DNA from: Saccharibacillus alkalitolerans
Lineage (GTDB): Bacteria; Bacillota; Bacilli; Paenibacillales; Paenibacillaceae
Reading direction: 5' to 3'
NCBI RefSeq assembly: GCF_011090185.1
Contig: NZ_JAAFGS010000002.1
Span: 248,001 to 312,000, forward strand
Length of the DNA stretch: 64,000 bases
The translations under genes were made by a program, and so were the position numbers. The notes beneath the pieces were generated by a model. It did not search any database, was not told where the DNA came from, and saw nothing but the letters and a program-made list of their open reading frames with translations. Positions 51,254 through 60,800 of the stretch are shown here, in pieces (within the stretch, counting starts at the first letter, position 1; each line of letters begins with the position of its first letter).

Positions 51254-51297
51254 AAAAAAGAGGCTGAACCGGATCGCTCCGGCTCGGCCTCTTTTTC
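51254..51297 (+). terminator. Terminator between convergent genes
   Basis: AAAAAAGAGGC-TGA-ACCGGA pairs with TCCGG-CTCG-GCCTCTTTTTC, with A and T tracts on both sides. It ends the WYL pair and can also serve the DUF3891 gene on the minus strand. Confidence 0.9.
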
Positions 51298-51317
51298 GTC
51301 CGTCTTCTTTTTGCGGA

Positions 51318-52109
51318 TTACACGAACGTGATCTCCCGCTCGCTCCACTCCGTCTCCTCGTACGCCTGCGCGATGCCGACTTCGCGGATGCGGTCTTTCG
51401 GCACGACCTTCTCGCGCAGCGTCGCCGTGATCTTCCCGCCGAACGGCGAAGGATCGGCTTTGATCGTCTGCTCGTCCTGCCAGCTCAGCTGCAGCAGCCC
51501 GCCTCCGCCGAACGGCTCGGAGCCCGGAATGCCGTCTTTGAACCATTCGTGCTCCTCTTCCTTAGGCGTGCCCGGCGCGTTCAAGCAGACGTACAGCGAC
51601 ATGCCGTCGCAGGTCTGCAGCACTTGGCGGTGCAGCAGCAGCGTCTCTTCCTGCACGCCCGTATACTTCGAACGAATACGCTGCTGGCGCTCTTCCTCGT
51701 GCTGCACGAACGCCACGCACTCCTCGCGGTCCGACGTGCGGATATCCTCGAACACGCTGTAATACAGGGTGTTCAGCAGCGCCGCGTAGGGATGCTTCTC
51801 CTCCAGCTCGTCGATGCCCATCCGGTAAAAGGTAAGCTTCGGCAGCAGCGGGTACTCGTTGAACGAGTAAGGCGCATGCAGCTTGTCGTCCCATACCGGC
51901 GTTTCGTCGGGACGGATCCAGGCGCGGTCGTGTTCCGTGACGCCGAGCACGATCGCCTCTTTCGTCACTTCCGGCATACCCGGCGACGGCCCCACTCTTT
52001 CCATCATGTAAAATTTGTCCTGAAAACGTTCGGCCGCCTGCCCCGCAAAGTTTCCGTGGTCATGCTGCCGAACGAGCACGAAGTGGTGTTCGGTCTCGCG
52101 TACGATCAT
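51318..52109 (-). CDS. DUF3891 family protein
   Basis: The ATG at 52109 follows GGGGGAACC. The 263-residue soluble protein begins MIVRETEHHFVLVRQHDHGNFAGQ and contains conserved HDHG, EHDRAW, SFNEYPLLPKL and GVQEETLLLHRQVLQTCDGMSLYVCLN segments. This is the DUF3891 pattern, whose conserved His and Asp residues suggest a metal-dependent hydrolase of HD-like character; the activity is undetermined. It is a single gene. Confidence 0.8.
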   Translation of the reverse strand: MIVRETEHHFVLVRQHDHGNFAGQAAERFQDKFYMMERVGPSPGMPEVTKEAIVLGVTEHDRAWIRPDETPVWDDKLHAPYSFNEYPLLPKLTFYRMGIDELEEKHPYAALLNTLYYSVFEDIRTSDREECVAFVQHEEERQQRIRSKYTGVQEETLLLHRQVLQTCDGMSLYVCLNAPGTPKEEEHEWFKDGIPGSEPFGGGGLLQLSWQDEQTIKADPSPFGGKITATLREKVVPKDRIREVGIAQAYEETEWSEREITFV

Positions 52110-52288
52110 TGGTCGGTTCCCCCATTCTTTGCGGCGGGGACGCGGAAGCGATGCCGGTCCGCGCACCCGTCCTTTTGTTCCGTCGTCATACCGTTCATTA
52201 CCCGAATTGCCGCTTGGCCGTAACGGAAAGCGGTTTTGAAACGTATAAGCTTAAATAAGCCGAAAATCTCCATGGAAAGGAGAAGCCT

Positions 52289-53041
52289 ATGAATTCAAAC
52301 TCCGCGGATCGGCCTTCTTCACGGTCCGAGCTCTGGATTCGCGATAAAAAGCGGTTCCGGCTGGCCATGATCCTGACCGCCGCCCTGTCCGTGCTCTCGA
52401 TTCCTTACCCCGGCACGCGTCCCTTGTACGAAGAAGCGCTGCTGGCGCTGCGAATCCCGCTCTTTCTTCACTTGCCCGGCGGCGTCCAACCTTTTCATTA
52501 TACCGGATTATTGTTTATCGGCGGCATTTTGTGGACGCTCTACTTGATCCTGAACTCGCTCAACCGCCAGCGCTTTCTGTTTTGCCTTTTTCTCGTCTGT
52601 CTGATTCCCTTCCTCAACAAAGCGCTGCTGGCCGGTTTCCTGACGCTGGTCCCGCCGGGCATCTACGCGGTCGATCTCGATCAGGAACAATCGGTGTGCC
52701 ATACAGTCGTTCAAGACGCGCAGATATCCGGCGGCTGCATGCTGGTCGCGCACAATCACGGAAGCGAAGCGATCGACGGCGCGGCTTCGGTACGGATCTT
52801 CTATAAAGGCGGCATGAACCGGGACACGTTCGTCGACGCGGAGCTTGATCCCGTGCATCTGGACCCGCGCGGCCCGGCAAGAATCGAAAGCAGCTTTACC
52901 GTTCGGCCTTCGCGGCTTGAAGACCTTGAAGGAACGTCAGGCATAAGCAGCGCTCTCCAAAACGGCAATTTTCTGCTCACGATAAGCGACGGCCGCCGGG
53001 AACGGACATGGGGTCGCACCTGGATGACGGACCGGCGCTGA
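52289..53041 (+). CDS. Membrane protein, first of a tandem pair
   Basis: A 250-residue protein with AAAGGAGAAG upstream. Four hydrophobic segments lie in the N-terminal half (FRLAMILTAALSVLSI, LLALRIPLFLHL, YTGLLFIGGILWTLYLIL, FLFCLFLVCLIPFLNKALLAGFLTLV); the C-terminal 120 residues are an extracytoplasmic beta-rich domain (QSVCHTVVQDAQISGGCMLVAHNHGSEAIDG). Two cysteines there may form a disulphide. The next gene, at 53159, is a paralogue. Function unknown. Confidence 0.7.
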   Translation: MNSNSADRPSSRSELWIRDKKRFRLAMILTAALSVLSIPYPGTRPLYEEALLALRIPLFLHLPGGVQPFHYTGLLFIGGILWTLYLILNSLNRQRFLFCLFLVCLIPFLNKALLAGFLTLVPPGIYAVDLDQEQSVCHTVVQDAQISGGCMLVAHNHGSEAIDGAASVRIFYKGGMNRDTFVDAELDPVHLDPRGPARIESSFTVRPSRLEDLEGTSGISSALQNGNFLLTISDGRRERTWGRTWMTDRR

Positions 53042-53158
53042 CGCTCCCGCCATTTCCGTCCGGACAAACCGTAACGAAAACTGTACGCGCAGCGTTCAAT
53101 TCAAGACAGGCATCCTAAAAAGACTTCGATCCAAGCACCGGCAAAGGAGGCCATTCGC

Positions 53159-53890
53159 ATGCACAATCCATCCCACAATCCGTCCGCGGCCGATTACTAT
53201 TCCGGCAAAACGCCCTGGATCCGCGACAAAAAACGTTTCCGCAGGGCCATGATTCTGACCGCCGTCCTGACGCTGCTGTCGATCCGCTATCCCGGTACGC
53301 GTCCCCTGTACGAAGAAACGCTGCTGGCTCTGCATATTCCGCTGTCGATTCCGCTTCCCGGAGGCGGGAATTTCAATTATTCGGGCCTGATCTTTCTCGG
53401 TTTCGGGCTTCGGGCGCTGTTTCTGATCTGGGATTCGCTCAATCGGCACCGGATCTTGTTCTGCTTGGCGCTGCTGTGGCTGCTGCCGATGTTGAGCAAA
53501 GCGGCGCTGACCGGCTATCAAATGCTCGTCCCATCCGGCGTCTACGCGCTTGCCGTCGATCAAGACCAGAGCAACTGCACTTATCAGTTCGAAGACGGCA
53601 AAGTCGCCGGCCAATGCTCGATTTTGGTCAAAAACAACAGCGGAAGCGAAGTCACGATTCAGCCTCGAGCGCGGATCGACTACGGATCCGCGGACGGGCA
53701 GCAGGGAGCAGACGTCTCGTTCGATCCGATCGTGCTCCCGCCCCGGCAAGCCCGGTATGTCGGCCCCGAATTCAGCGCGGAATTGGCCGGCGAAGAACGC
53801 GGGACGACGGGCAGCGGATTCGCCCATTTGGGCAGCGGCTTCATTCTGACCCTGGACGACGGTAAACGCGCGCGCACATGGAGCGATTGA
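53159..53890 (+). CDS. Membrane protein, second of a tandem pair
   Basis: A 243-residue paralogue of the preceding protein: [43 protein letters not shown] is nearly the same as in copy 1, and the topology and the cysteine pair ([16 protein letters not shown]) are kept. The C-terminal domains differ more. The ribosome site is AAAGGAGG. The 117-bp spacer has no terminator, so the pair is probably co-transcribed. It resulted from gene duplication; function unknown. Confidence 0.7.
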   Translation: MHNPSHNPSAADYYSGKTPWIRDKKRFRRAMILTAVLTLLSIRYPGTRPLYEETLLALHIPLSIPLPGGGNFNYSGLIFLGFGLRALFLIWDSLNRHRILFCLALLWLLPMLSKAALTGYQMLVPSGVYALAVDQDQSNCTYQFEDGKVAGQCSILVKNNSGSEVTIQPRARIDYGSADGQQGADVSFDPIVLPPRQARYVGPEFSAELAGEERGTTGSGFAHLGSGFILTLDDGKRARTWSD

Positions 53891-54097
53891 AGCGCGGCGT
53901 CATCAACGCGAATCCGCTCGGAGCCGCGGCACGTCCACCCGGACGGCCGCGGCTTTTCCCGAAGTTTTCCGAGACTTTTTCGCTTCGCCAACGCTTATTC
54001 CCGCGGCCGCCCGTATCGTTCTCCGTCGGCGGCCGCTCTTTTTCCTCATTTTTCGAAAACGATTTCTGAACATTCCAAGTCATTTGTGCCCAACCCA

Positions 54098-54126
54098 TTG
54101 TAAACCGCTTACATCCCTATTATACT
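54098..54126 (+). promoter_or_regulatory. Promoter with overlapping palindromic operator for the phosphorylase gene
   Basis: TTGTAA (54098-54103) and TATACT (54121-54126) are 17 bp apart. The 15-bp palindrome TGTAAAC-C-GCTTACA (54099-54113) overlaps the -35 box and spacer. It resembles LacI-family operators, including cre but with one extra base, and predicts repression when the preferred sugar is absent or glucose is present. Confidence 0.7.
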
Positions 54127-54173
54127 CTAGTTGTTTACGACCAATCGAGGGTATTTTGAAAGGAGTCCATACG

Positions 54174-56609
54174 ATGAAATTCGGTTACTTCGACGACGCC
54201 CGCAAGGAGTACGTCATTCAGACGCCAAAAACGCCTTATCCGTGGATCAACTATCTGGGCAACGAGCAGTTCTTCGGCCTGATCTCCAATACGGCGGGCG
54301 GCTACTCGTTTTATCGCGACGCCAGACTGAGAAGATTGACCCGCTATCGGTACAACAACGTCCCGCTCGACAACGGCGGCCGTTACTTCTACGTGCATGA
54401 CGAAGGCGATTATTGGACGCCCGGCTGGATGCCGGTCAAGCGCGATCTGGACTTTTACGAATGCCGCCACGGCCTCGGCTATACGTCGATCACCGGACAG
54501 CGCGGCGGCGTAAAGGTCAACCAGCTGGCCTTCGTTCCGCTCGGATTCAACGCCGAAGTGTACCGCGTGACCGTGAGCAACGTCGGCGATTCCCCGAAAA
54601 GGGTTTCGCTCTTCTCCTACCTGGAATTCTGTCTCTGGAACGCGCACGACGACATGACCAATTTCCAGCGCAATCTGAGCATCGGCGAAGTCGAAATCGA
54701 GGATTCCGTCATCTACCATAAGACCGAATACCGCGAGCGCCGCAACCATTACGCCTACTATTCCGTCAACCGCGGGATCGACGGATTCGATACCGACCGC
54801 GACTCGTTCCTCGGCGCGTTCAACGGGCTCGACACGCCGAAGGTCGCCGCGGAAGGCAAATCGGGCAACTCCGTCGCCAGCGGCTGGTCGCCGATCGCCT
54901 CGCACGGCATCAATCTGGAACTAGCGCCGGGCGAAGAACAATCCCTGATCTTCATGCTGGGCTATGTGGAAAATCCGCAGGAAGAGAAATGGGAAAGCCT
55001 GAACGTCATCAACAAAAAGCCGGCCAAAGCGATGATCGAAGCGTTCGCCACCGACGATCAGGTCGATGCCGCGTTGGCCGACCTCGCCGCTTATTGGGAC
55101 GGACTGCTCGGCAAATATTCGATCGACAGCAGCGACGAGAAATTGAGCCGGATGGTCAATATTTGGAATCCGTATCAGTGCATGGTTACGTTCAACATGT
55201 CCCGTTCCGCTTCGTATTTCGAATCCGGCATCGGCCGGGGCATGGGCTTCCGCGACTCCAACCAGGATCTGCTCGGCTTCGTGCATCAGATTCCGGACCG
55301 CGCCCGCGAACGGATTATCGATATCGCCTCCACCCAGTTCGACGACGGCGGAGCTTATCACCAATACCAACCGCTCACCAAGCAGGGCAATAACGAAGTC
55401 GGCAGCGGCTTCAACGACGATCCGCTCTGGCTGATTACCGGCACGGCCGCCTATATCAAGGAAACGGGCGATTACGGCATCCTCGACGAAGAAGTGCCGT
55501 TCGACAGCGGACGCCAGGGCAGCGCGACGCTGTTCGAGCACCTGAAGCGTTCCTTCGACCACGTGACGAATAATCTCGGCCCGCACGGCCTGCCGCTGAT
55601 CGGACGCGCCGACTGGAACGACTGCCTCAACTTGAACTGCTTCTCGAACGAACCGGGCGAATCGTTCCAGACGACGACCAACCTGGACGGCAAAACGGCG
55701 GAATCCGTCTTCATCGCCGGACTGTTCGTGTTCGCCGGACCGGACTACGCGGAACTTGCCCGCAGACGCGGCCTGGAAGACGAAGCGGCCCGCGCCGAAC
55801 GCGAAATCGAAAACATGCGCAAAGTCACGATGGAGCACGGTTTCGACGGCGACTGGTTCCTGCGCGCTTACGACTACCACGGCGAGAAGATCGGCAGCCG
55901 CGAGAACGAAGAAGGCCAGATCTTCATCGAGCCGCAGGGCTTCTGCGTCATGGCGGGCATCGGCGTCGAAGAAGGACTGGCCGAAAAAGCGCTGAACTCC
56001 GTGCGCGACCGTCTCGAAACGGACTACGGCATCATGCTTCAGCAGCCGGCTTACTCGAAATATTACTTGAACCTGGGCGAGATCTCGACCTATCCTCCGG
56101 GCTACAAAGAAAACGCCGGCATCTTCTGCCATAACAACCCTTGGGTGACGATCGCCGAGACCGTCATCGGCCGCGGCGACCGCGCGTTCGAGACGTATGC
56201 CAAGATCGCGCCGGCGTATCTCGAAGACATCAGCGAAGTGCACCGCATGGAGCCTTACGTCTATTCGCAGATGATCGCAGGCAAAGACGCGGTGCGCGAA
56301 GGCGAAGCGAAAAACTCCTGGCTGACCGGCACGGCGGCCTGGAACTACGTCGCGATCACGCAGGCGATTCTCGGCATCCAACCGGATTACGACGGCCTGC
56401 GCGTGAACCCTTGCATTCCGCAGGCGTGGGACGGCTACAGCATCGTCCGTTCGTTCCGCGGCGCCGAATACAAGATCTCCGTTCAGAACCCGGATCATGT
56501 ATCCAAAGGCGTCAAATCCGTCACCGTCGACGGCACAGCGGTCGAAGGCAATGTGCTGCCGGTGTTCGAAGCGGGCAGCAGCCATGAGGTCGTCGTGGTG
56601 TTGGGCTAA
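54174..56609 (+). CDS. Cellobiose phosphorylase (GH94)
   Basis: This enzyme splits cellobiose with phosphate into glucose-1-phosphate and glucose. The ATG at 54174 has AAAGGAG upstream. The 811-residue cytoplasmic protein has the N-terminal beta-sandwich (to about 280), then the (alpha/alpha)6 barrel. The catalytic Asp is in [15 protein letters not shown] (480-483 region); other family-94 signatures are [32 protein letters not shown] and [34 protein letters not shown]. The DWNDCLN form is typical of cellobiose rather than chitobiose phosphorylases. It has its own operator-overlapped promoter and a terminator at 56715. Confidence 0.93.
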   Translation: MKFGYFDDARKEYVIQTPKTPYPWINYLGNEQFFGLISNTAGGYSFYRDARLRRLTRYRYNNVPLDNGGRYFYVHDEGDYWTPGWMPVKRDLDFYECRHGLGYTSITGQRGGVKVNQLAFVPLGFNAEVYRVTVSNVGDSPKRVSLFSYLEFCLWNAHDDMTNFQRNLSIGEVEIEDSVIYHKTEYRERRNHYAYYSVNRGIDGFDTDRDSFLGAFNGLDTPKVAAEGKSGNSVASGWSPIASHGINLELAPGEEQSLIFMLGYVENPQEEKWESLNVINKKPAKAMIEAFATDDQVDAALADLAAYWDGLLGKYSIDSSDEKLSRMVNIWNPYQCMVTFNMSRSASYFESGIGRGMGFRDSNQDLLGFVHQIPDRARERIIDIASTQFDDGGAYHQYQPLTKQGNNEVGSGFNDDPLWLITGTAAYIKETGDYGILDEEVPFDSGRQGSATLFEHLKRSFDHVTNNLGPHGLPLIGRADWNDCLNLNCFSNEPGESFQTTTNLDGKTAESVFIAGLFVFAGPDYAELARRRGLEDEAARAEREIENMRKVTMEHGFDGDWFLRAYDYHGEKIGSRENEEGQIFIEPQGFCVMAGIGVEEGLAEKALNSVRDRLETDYGIMLQQPAYSKYYLNLGEISTYPPGYKENAGIFCHNNPWVTIAETVIGRGDRAFETYAKIAPAYLEDISEVHRMEPYVYSQMIAGKDAVREGEAKNSWLTGTAAWNYVAITQAILGIQPDYDGLRVNPCIPQAWDGYSIVRSFRGAEYKISVQNPDHVSKGVKSVTVDGTAVEGNVLPVFEAGSSHEVVVVLG

Positions 56610-56656
56610 TCTTTTTGGAAGTTTGCTAAAAGATCGCTTTTATAACAATCTCAACG

Positions 56657-56710
56657 CGTAGAGAAAGTCCGACGCTGCCGGCTTCTATCGCCGACGTGAC
56701 TCTCTCTACA
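56657..56710. repeat. Short family F hairpin (copy 3)
   Basis: GTAGAGAAAGTCCGACG (from 56658) pairs with CGACGTGACTCTCTCTAC (to 56709); the ends resemble the terminal repeats of the 192-bp element at 27830. The interior is only about 17 bp. It lies between the phosphorylase stop and its terminator. Confidence 0.65.
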
Positions 56711-56714
56711 ACCT

Positions 56715-56738
56715 AAGGGCGGGAATACCGCCCTTTTT
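56715..56738 (+). terminator. Terminator of the phosphorylase gene
   Basis: AAGGGCGG-GAATA-CCGCCCTT followed by TTTGC. It lies 106 bp after the stop codon, displaced by the family F hairpin. Confidence 0.87.
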
Positions 56739-56756
56739 GCGTTTCCGTATATAGTC

Positions 56757-56944
56757 AAAATGCTGCGAGCATCCAACAAATTCACTTAATCAATGACTGA
56801 TCGACGTAAAATGTTGCGAGTATCCATCATTTTCACAAGAAAGAGCCTCAAATCGTTAAAAAGAGCTGAAAATGATGGATAGCTGCAACATTTTCGAGGA
56901 AATCGGTAGACGAGAGCGAAAATGATGGATGGCTGCAACATTTT
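56757..56944. repeat. Palindrome quartet, family E
   Basis: Four 27-bp copies lie at 56757-56783, 56808-56834, 56868-56894 and 56918-56944 (steps 51, 60, 50 bp). Copies 1-2 read AAAATGxTGCGAGxATCCAxCA; copies 3-4 read GAAAATGATGGATxGCTGCAACATTTT, the reverse orientation. Arms AAAATG and CATTTT give partial symmetry. It lies 26 bp beyond the stop of the nuclease-like gene on the minus strand. Confidence 0.88.
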
Positions 56945-56970
56945 ATGTCGTTTTATTCGCATTCATTGGA

Positions 56971-57657
56971 TCAAAGCCAGTTCAACGCCTCGCCGCGCAG
57001 CTCGTAACGAACGATATATCGGGGTTTGTCCGTTTTCGGATTGGCGTAGACCGCATTCAGGGCGCCTTTTTCGCACAAAGACTGCAAAATTTTGATCGCG
57101 GTGCGATGGTCGATTTGAAAATGCGTTTTGATATCGATCGGTCGAAGCGGACGAGCCAGCGTGCAGGCCAATCGAATCGTTTCCCGTTCCGCAAGCAAGC
57201 CTGATTTGACGCATACCGGACTTTCGGAACTCGTATACCGCCCTAACAGCATCCTCAGCAGCGTGATGCACAATTCCGGGCGTTGGGACACGTCGTCGTA
57301 AGCGAAAGAAACTACCTGAAATCCCATAGCGGTCAGAAACGTCTCGCGGTTCAGCTCTCGGCAAAATTTGCGGCGGTCCATGTCCTGGACATGCGGGCCG
57401 AAGCCTTTGATCTCGATGATCAGTTTCACGTAAGGCGTGATCCAGGCGAAATCGCAAAAATAAGCCAACCCCCTCCAATCGGTCACTTCGTACTCGGGAT
57501 GCAGGCGGTCGAAGTTTTGGCGAAGCGGCCACCAGACGTTTCGGCAGAAAAGCCGTTCGGCTTCGCGGTGTCCGCGCTGCAGGCGATCCCGGCGTTCGCC
57601 GGAGCGCTCCGCAAGATGATGCTCGAGAAACAGGCGATGCGCGGAGTCAAAATCCAT
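56971..57657 (-). CDS. PD-(D/E)XK-like nuclease with C-terminal winged helix (copy 2)
   Basis: The ATG at 57657 follows GGGAGGT. The 228-residue protein matches copy 1 at 7474 closely in its N-terminal domain (RRGHREAE-type helix, VWWPLRQNFD, YEVTDWRG, YFCDFAW, LIIEIKGFGPHVQDMDRRKFCRELNRETFLT) with Asp and ExK residues preserved. The C-terminal wHTH (ERETIRLACTLARPLRPIDIKTHFQIDHRTAIKILQSLCEKG) has diverged more. Lower GC near the C-terminus than in copy 1 suggests the copies have drifted apart. A family E quartet begins 26 bp past its stop. The biological role is unknown. Confidence 0.65.
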   Translation of the reverse strand: MDFDSAHRLFLEHHLAERSGERRDRLQRGHREAERLFCRNVWWPLRQNFDRLHPEYEVTDWRGLAYFCDFAWITPYVKLIIEIKGFGPHVQDMDRRKFCRELNRETFLTAMGFQVVSFAYDDVSQRPELCITLLRMLLGRYTSSESPVCVKSGLLAERETIRLACTLARPLRPIDIKTHFQIDHRTAIKILQSLCEKGALNAVYANPKTDKPRYIVRYELRGEALNWL

Positions 57658-57711
57658 AAAAATACCTCCCGGGTCTAAGAGTGCGTACAGGCAGTACGGG
57701 CGGCAAGAAAA

Positions 57712-57762
57712 CAAAAAACGCCCCGGCTGCCTTTCCCGGTAACAGGAAAGGAGCGGGACGTT
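57712..57762 (-). terminator. Intrinsic terminator inside the leader of copy 2
   Basis: On the minus strand CGTCCCGCTCCTTTCC pairs with GGGAAAGGCAGCCGGGGCG across TGTTACC, followed by TTTTTTG; the start codon is about 55 bp downstream. The stem's first arm and the preceding CGGCGACGAAGAA are identical to the leader of copy 1. Confidence 0.72.
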
Positions 57763-57799
57763 CTTCGTCGCCGATCCGTACAAAAAAACGATTGCTTTT

Positions 57800-57828
57800 A
57801 TTGTAGAACGAAACGGGGAAGAATGCCA
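57800..57828 (-). promoter_or_regulatory. Predicted promoter of the copy 2 gene
   Basis: TGGCAT (57828-57823) and TACAAT (57805-57800) with 17 bp between, on the minus strand. TTTCGTTCTACAAT is shared with the promoter at 7290-7319. Confidence 0.55.
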
Positions 57829-57983
57829 GCGGAGTGCAAATTCGGACTTTTTCTTTATTTTGACCCTTCGATCTTTAGTTTCGCCCCTTTTTGTAAGGGT
57901 TTTCATCGTATAGCTTAGATAAGGAACCCGCTTCAAAAGATCCGTCGTCTGCTTTTGACCATTTACCGAAACGGAGGAATCCC

Positions 57984-60794
57984 ATGAGCACCCGCAAAAG
58001 GATCAAGCCGTCCCGCCGTTCCCAGTCCCGTTTTCCCCGCAGAGCCGCTGCCGCGGCGCTCGCTTTTGCCCTGATCGCGTCCGCCCTGCCGCTTCAGGCC
58101 AGCGCCGGCGATACCTGGCCGTTCCGAGGCGACAGCGCCCACGGACAAAACCAGCCGAGCGTGCACGGATATACCGCCGGCCATATTCTCGACTGGACGC
58201 CCGAACGCGATCCCGACGCCGAGCTGCTGCGTTCGCGCGTGCCGCTTCAGCCGCGCATCGCGCCGTTCGCCGCGACCCAGGCGAATCCGTCTCTCAGCCC
58301 GGACGTGCATATGATGAACGTGGCGGGCGATTACGGCAACGCGTTTATCGAAAATGCGCCTTATACCAACAAGTTCGCGCAGTACCATTTCAACTTCTGG
58401 CAGTACACGGATTACTATTCGTACTGGCACGGCACCGCGACCGCTTATACGCCGCCGGAATATTACGACGAACTTGCGCAAAAAGACTGGCAGCAGAAAT
58501 GGTTCGAATTCGGCATGCTGAACATTCCGAACCCGACCTATACCGACGCGGCGCACAAAAACGGCGTCATGTCGCTGGCCGGCATCTTTTTCTCCAACAA
58601 CGACCGCGGCCAGCAGACGTACAAGCAGATGATCGTCAAAGACGAAAACGGGAACTTTCCGGTAGCGGAAAAGCTGATCGAGATGGCGAAATACTTCGGC
58701 TACGACGGCTACTTCGTCAATCAGGAGGAGATCGGGCCGAACGTCGCCGTCGCGGATATTCCGGATTATCAGGAGTTCGTCAAGACGCTGAAGCAGTCGG
58801 GCCTGTACATCCAGTGGTACGATTCGCTCGATACGGATACAGGCTCGAACACGTTCGCGCGCACGTTCCGGGATAACAACATCATGTTCCTGCACGACAA
58901 GGAAGACGGGCAGCAGGTGTCGGATTCGTTCTTCTTCGATTACGGCATGGGCAAAAATCAGATCGACGCCGCGGAGAAATTCCTGGCCGATTGGAACGCC
59001 GAGTACGGCACGGATTTCAATCTGTTCGACCACGGCTACGCCGGATTGGAAGCGGGCCGCGACCGGTTCAAAAACGTTCAGGGCTCGGCGCTTCAAGCCA
59101 AGCTGAGCGAGAGCGGGCAGCCCCGGACCAGCCTGGCGACGCTCGGCGCGGACTTCGTGCACGCGGGCCTCGACGAAGACATGGGCCAGGGCTGGCCGAG
59201 CAGCCGCCGCAGCGAAAACGGCTATCAGTGGATGACCGATATCCGCGAACGGCTCTGGTGGTCGGGGCCGAATCTCGATCCGTCCGACACGGCCGTGTCC
59301 GCGCAAAACACGGCGTCCGACGTCTATGCGGACAATCGCTATTGGCCGGGCATCGCTTCCGTGATCGCGGAGCGTTCGGTCGTGGGCGGCGATACGTTCC
59401 GCACGAACTTCAACACCGGGCACGGTCTGGATTACTACGTGAACGGCAAAGTGTCGAACGGCGAAGAATGGTCCAACATGAGCCTGCAGGACATCCTGCC
59501 GAGCTGGCAGTGGTGGCAGGAAACGGACGGCAGCCGGCTTGACGTCGCCTTCGATTACGGCCGTCAGTACGAGACCGGCGGCCGCTTCGACCATCCGTTG
59601 ATCGGCGCGTACGAAGGCGGCAGCTCGCTGGCGCTGCGCGGAAAACTCGACGCCGAGACGTTCCTGCGGCTGTACAAGACGGATCTGTCTCTCGGAGCGG
59701 ATTCGACGCTGGAGGTGACGTATAACAAGAACGTCAAGAGCGACGACTCGCTCATGAGCGTCGGCCTGATCTTCGCGGACGCTCCCGAAGAAGTCGTGAA
59801 GGTCGAAGTGCCCGGCAGCGGAAAGAAAACGCAGGGATGGAAAACGGCGGAGCTGGACCTCGGCGCTTACGCGGGCCGCGAGGTCGCCGCGTTCGGACTG
59901 GCGTTCGCTCCCGGCGCCAAGCCGGTGCAGGACTACCGCATGAACGTCGGCGAGCTTCGGATTTCGAACGATGCGCAGGCCGCTCCTGCCGCGCCTACGG
60001 GCCTTTCGATCGATTCCGTCTACCCGGAAAGCGGCGAGATGGTCGTGAACTGGAATCTTGACGAAAATTACGACGACGTACAGATGTACAACGTCTACGT
60101 CAACGATACGTTCGTAGGCGGCAAATACGACGAGACGTTTTATATCAAAAACATTCCGGCGCAGTCGGGCGTCGTGAAAGTGAAAGCGGTCGGACCGGAC
60201 GGTAAGGAAAGCGCCGCGGCCGAAGCTCCGTTCAACCTGAACAAAGCGCCCGCACAGCTCAAAGCCGTTTCCGGCGCGAACGGCGAGCTGACGGTAAGCT
60301 GGACCGTGCCGCGCAGCGTCAAGGGCGATACGACGGTCGGTATCCGCACCGTCAACCGGACGACGACCGGGCAGCCGATCGAAAAGACGCTGACGATCCC
60401 GCACGGCGAGACGAAAGCGGTATTCAAGGATCTGCCGGAAAACGGCGACGAATATATCGCGACCGTCAGCAAAAACGGCTTGACCCCGGTCTCGATCGCC
60501 GGGACGCTTGCCGACAAAGTCGCCGAGCCCTACGCGGAAGACTGGTCCTGGAATGGCGACACGCTGAGCCTGCCGATGCCGAATACGCGCGATTGGCGCT
60601 ATCTGTACGTCTACGAGGACGGCAAACTTCGCTCGTTCCCGACGACGTACAACGTCGGCGACCGCGACCGGATCATCCGCGGCCGCACGACCAAAGCGAG
60701 CCTCAGCTTCGTCTCGACGGCTTCGAAAGTCGAAGTCGTGCTGGAAGATTACAGCGGCAACAAGTCGGAGCCGGTCGTGCTGCGAGGCGAGTAA
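57984..60794 (+). CDS. Secreted GH85 endo-beta-N-acetylglucosaminidase
   Basis: GH85 enzymes cut the chitobiose core of N-glycans. The 936-residue protein has a signal peptide (FPRRAAAAALAFALIASALPLQASAG, cleavage about 41), a TIM-barrel catalytic domain (about 60-450) with the substrate-assisted pair Asn246 and Glu248 in YFGYDGYFVNQEEIG, a beta-sandwich (about 500-665), and fibronectin-III-like domains (about 670-770, 770-850). No LPXTG or SLH anchor is seen, so it is released. It has AACGGAGGAATCCC upstream. It would release glycans from glycoproteins for growth. Confidence 0.9.
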   Translation: MSTRKRIKPSRRSQSRFPRRAAAAALAFALIASALPLQASAGDTWPFRGDSAHGQNQPSVHGYTAGHILDWTPERDPDAELLRSRVPLQPRIAPFAATQANPSLSPDVHMMNVAGDYGNAFIENAPYTNKFAQYHFNFWQYTDYYSYWHGTATAYTPPEYYDELAQKDWQQKWFEFGMLNIPNPTYTDAAHKNGVMSLAGIFFSNNDRGQQTYKQMIVKDENGNFPVAEKLIEMAKYFGYDGYFVNQEEIGPNVAVADIPDYQEFVKTLKQSGLYIQWYDSLDTDTGSNTFARTFRDNNIMFLHDKEDGQQVSDSFFFDYGMGKNQIDAAEKFLADWNAEYGTDFNLFDHGYAGLEAGRDRFKNVQGSALQAKLSESGQPRTSLATLGADFVHAGLDEDMGQGWPSSRRSENGYQWMTDIRERLWWSGPNLDPSDTAVSAQNTASDVYADNRYWPGIASVIAERSVVGGDTFRTNFNTGHGLDYYVNGKVSNGEEWSNMSLQDILPSWQWWQETDGSRLDVAFDYGRQYETGGRFDHPLIGAYEGGSSLALRGKLDAETFLRLYKTDLSLGADSTLEVTYNKNVKSDDSLMSVGLIFADAPEEVVKVEVPGSGKKTQGWKTAELDLGAYAGREVAAFGLAFAPGAKPVQDYRMNVGELRISNDAQAAPAAPTGLSIDSVYPESGEMVVNWNLDENYDDVQMYNVYVNDTFVGGKYDETFYIKNIPAQSGVVKVKAVGPDGKESAAAEAPFNLNKAPAQLKAVSGANGELTVSWTVPRSVKGDTTVGIRTVNRTTTGQPIEKTLTIPHGETKAVFKDLPENGDEYIATVSKNGLTPVSIAGTLADKVAEPYAEDWSWNGDTLSLPMPNTRDWRYLYVYEDGKLRSFPTTYNVGDRDRIIRGRTTKASLSFVSTASKVEVVLEDYSGNKSEPVVLRGE

Positions 60795-60800
60795 GGCGGC

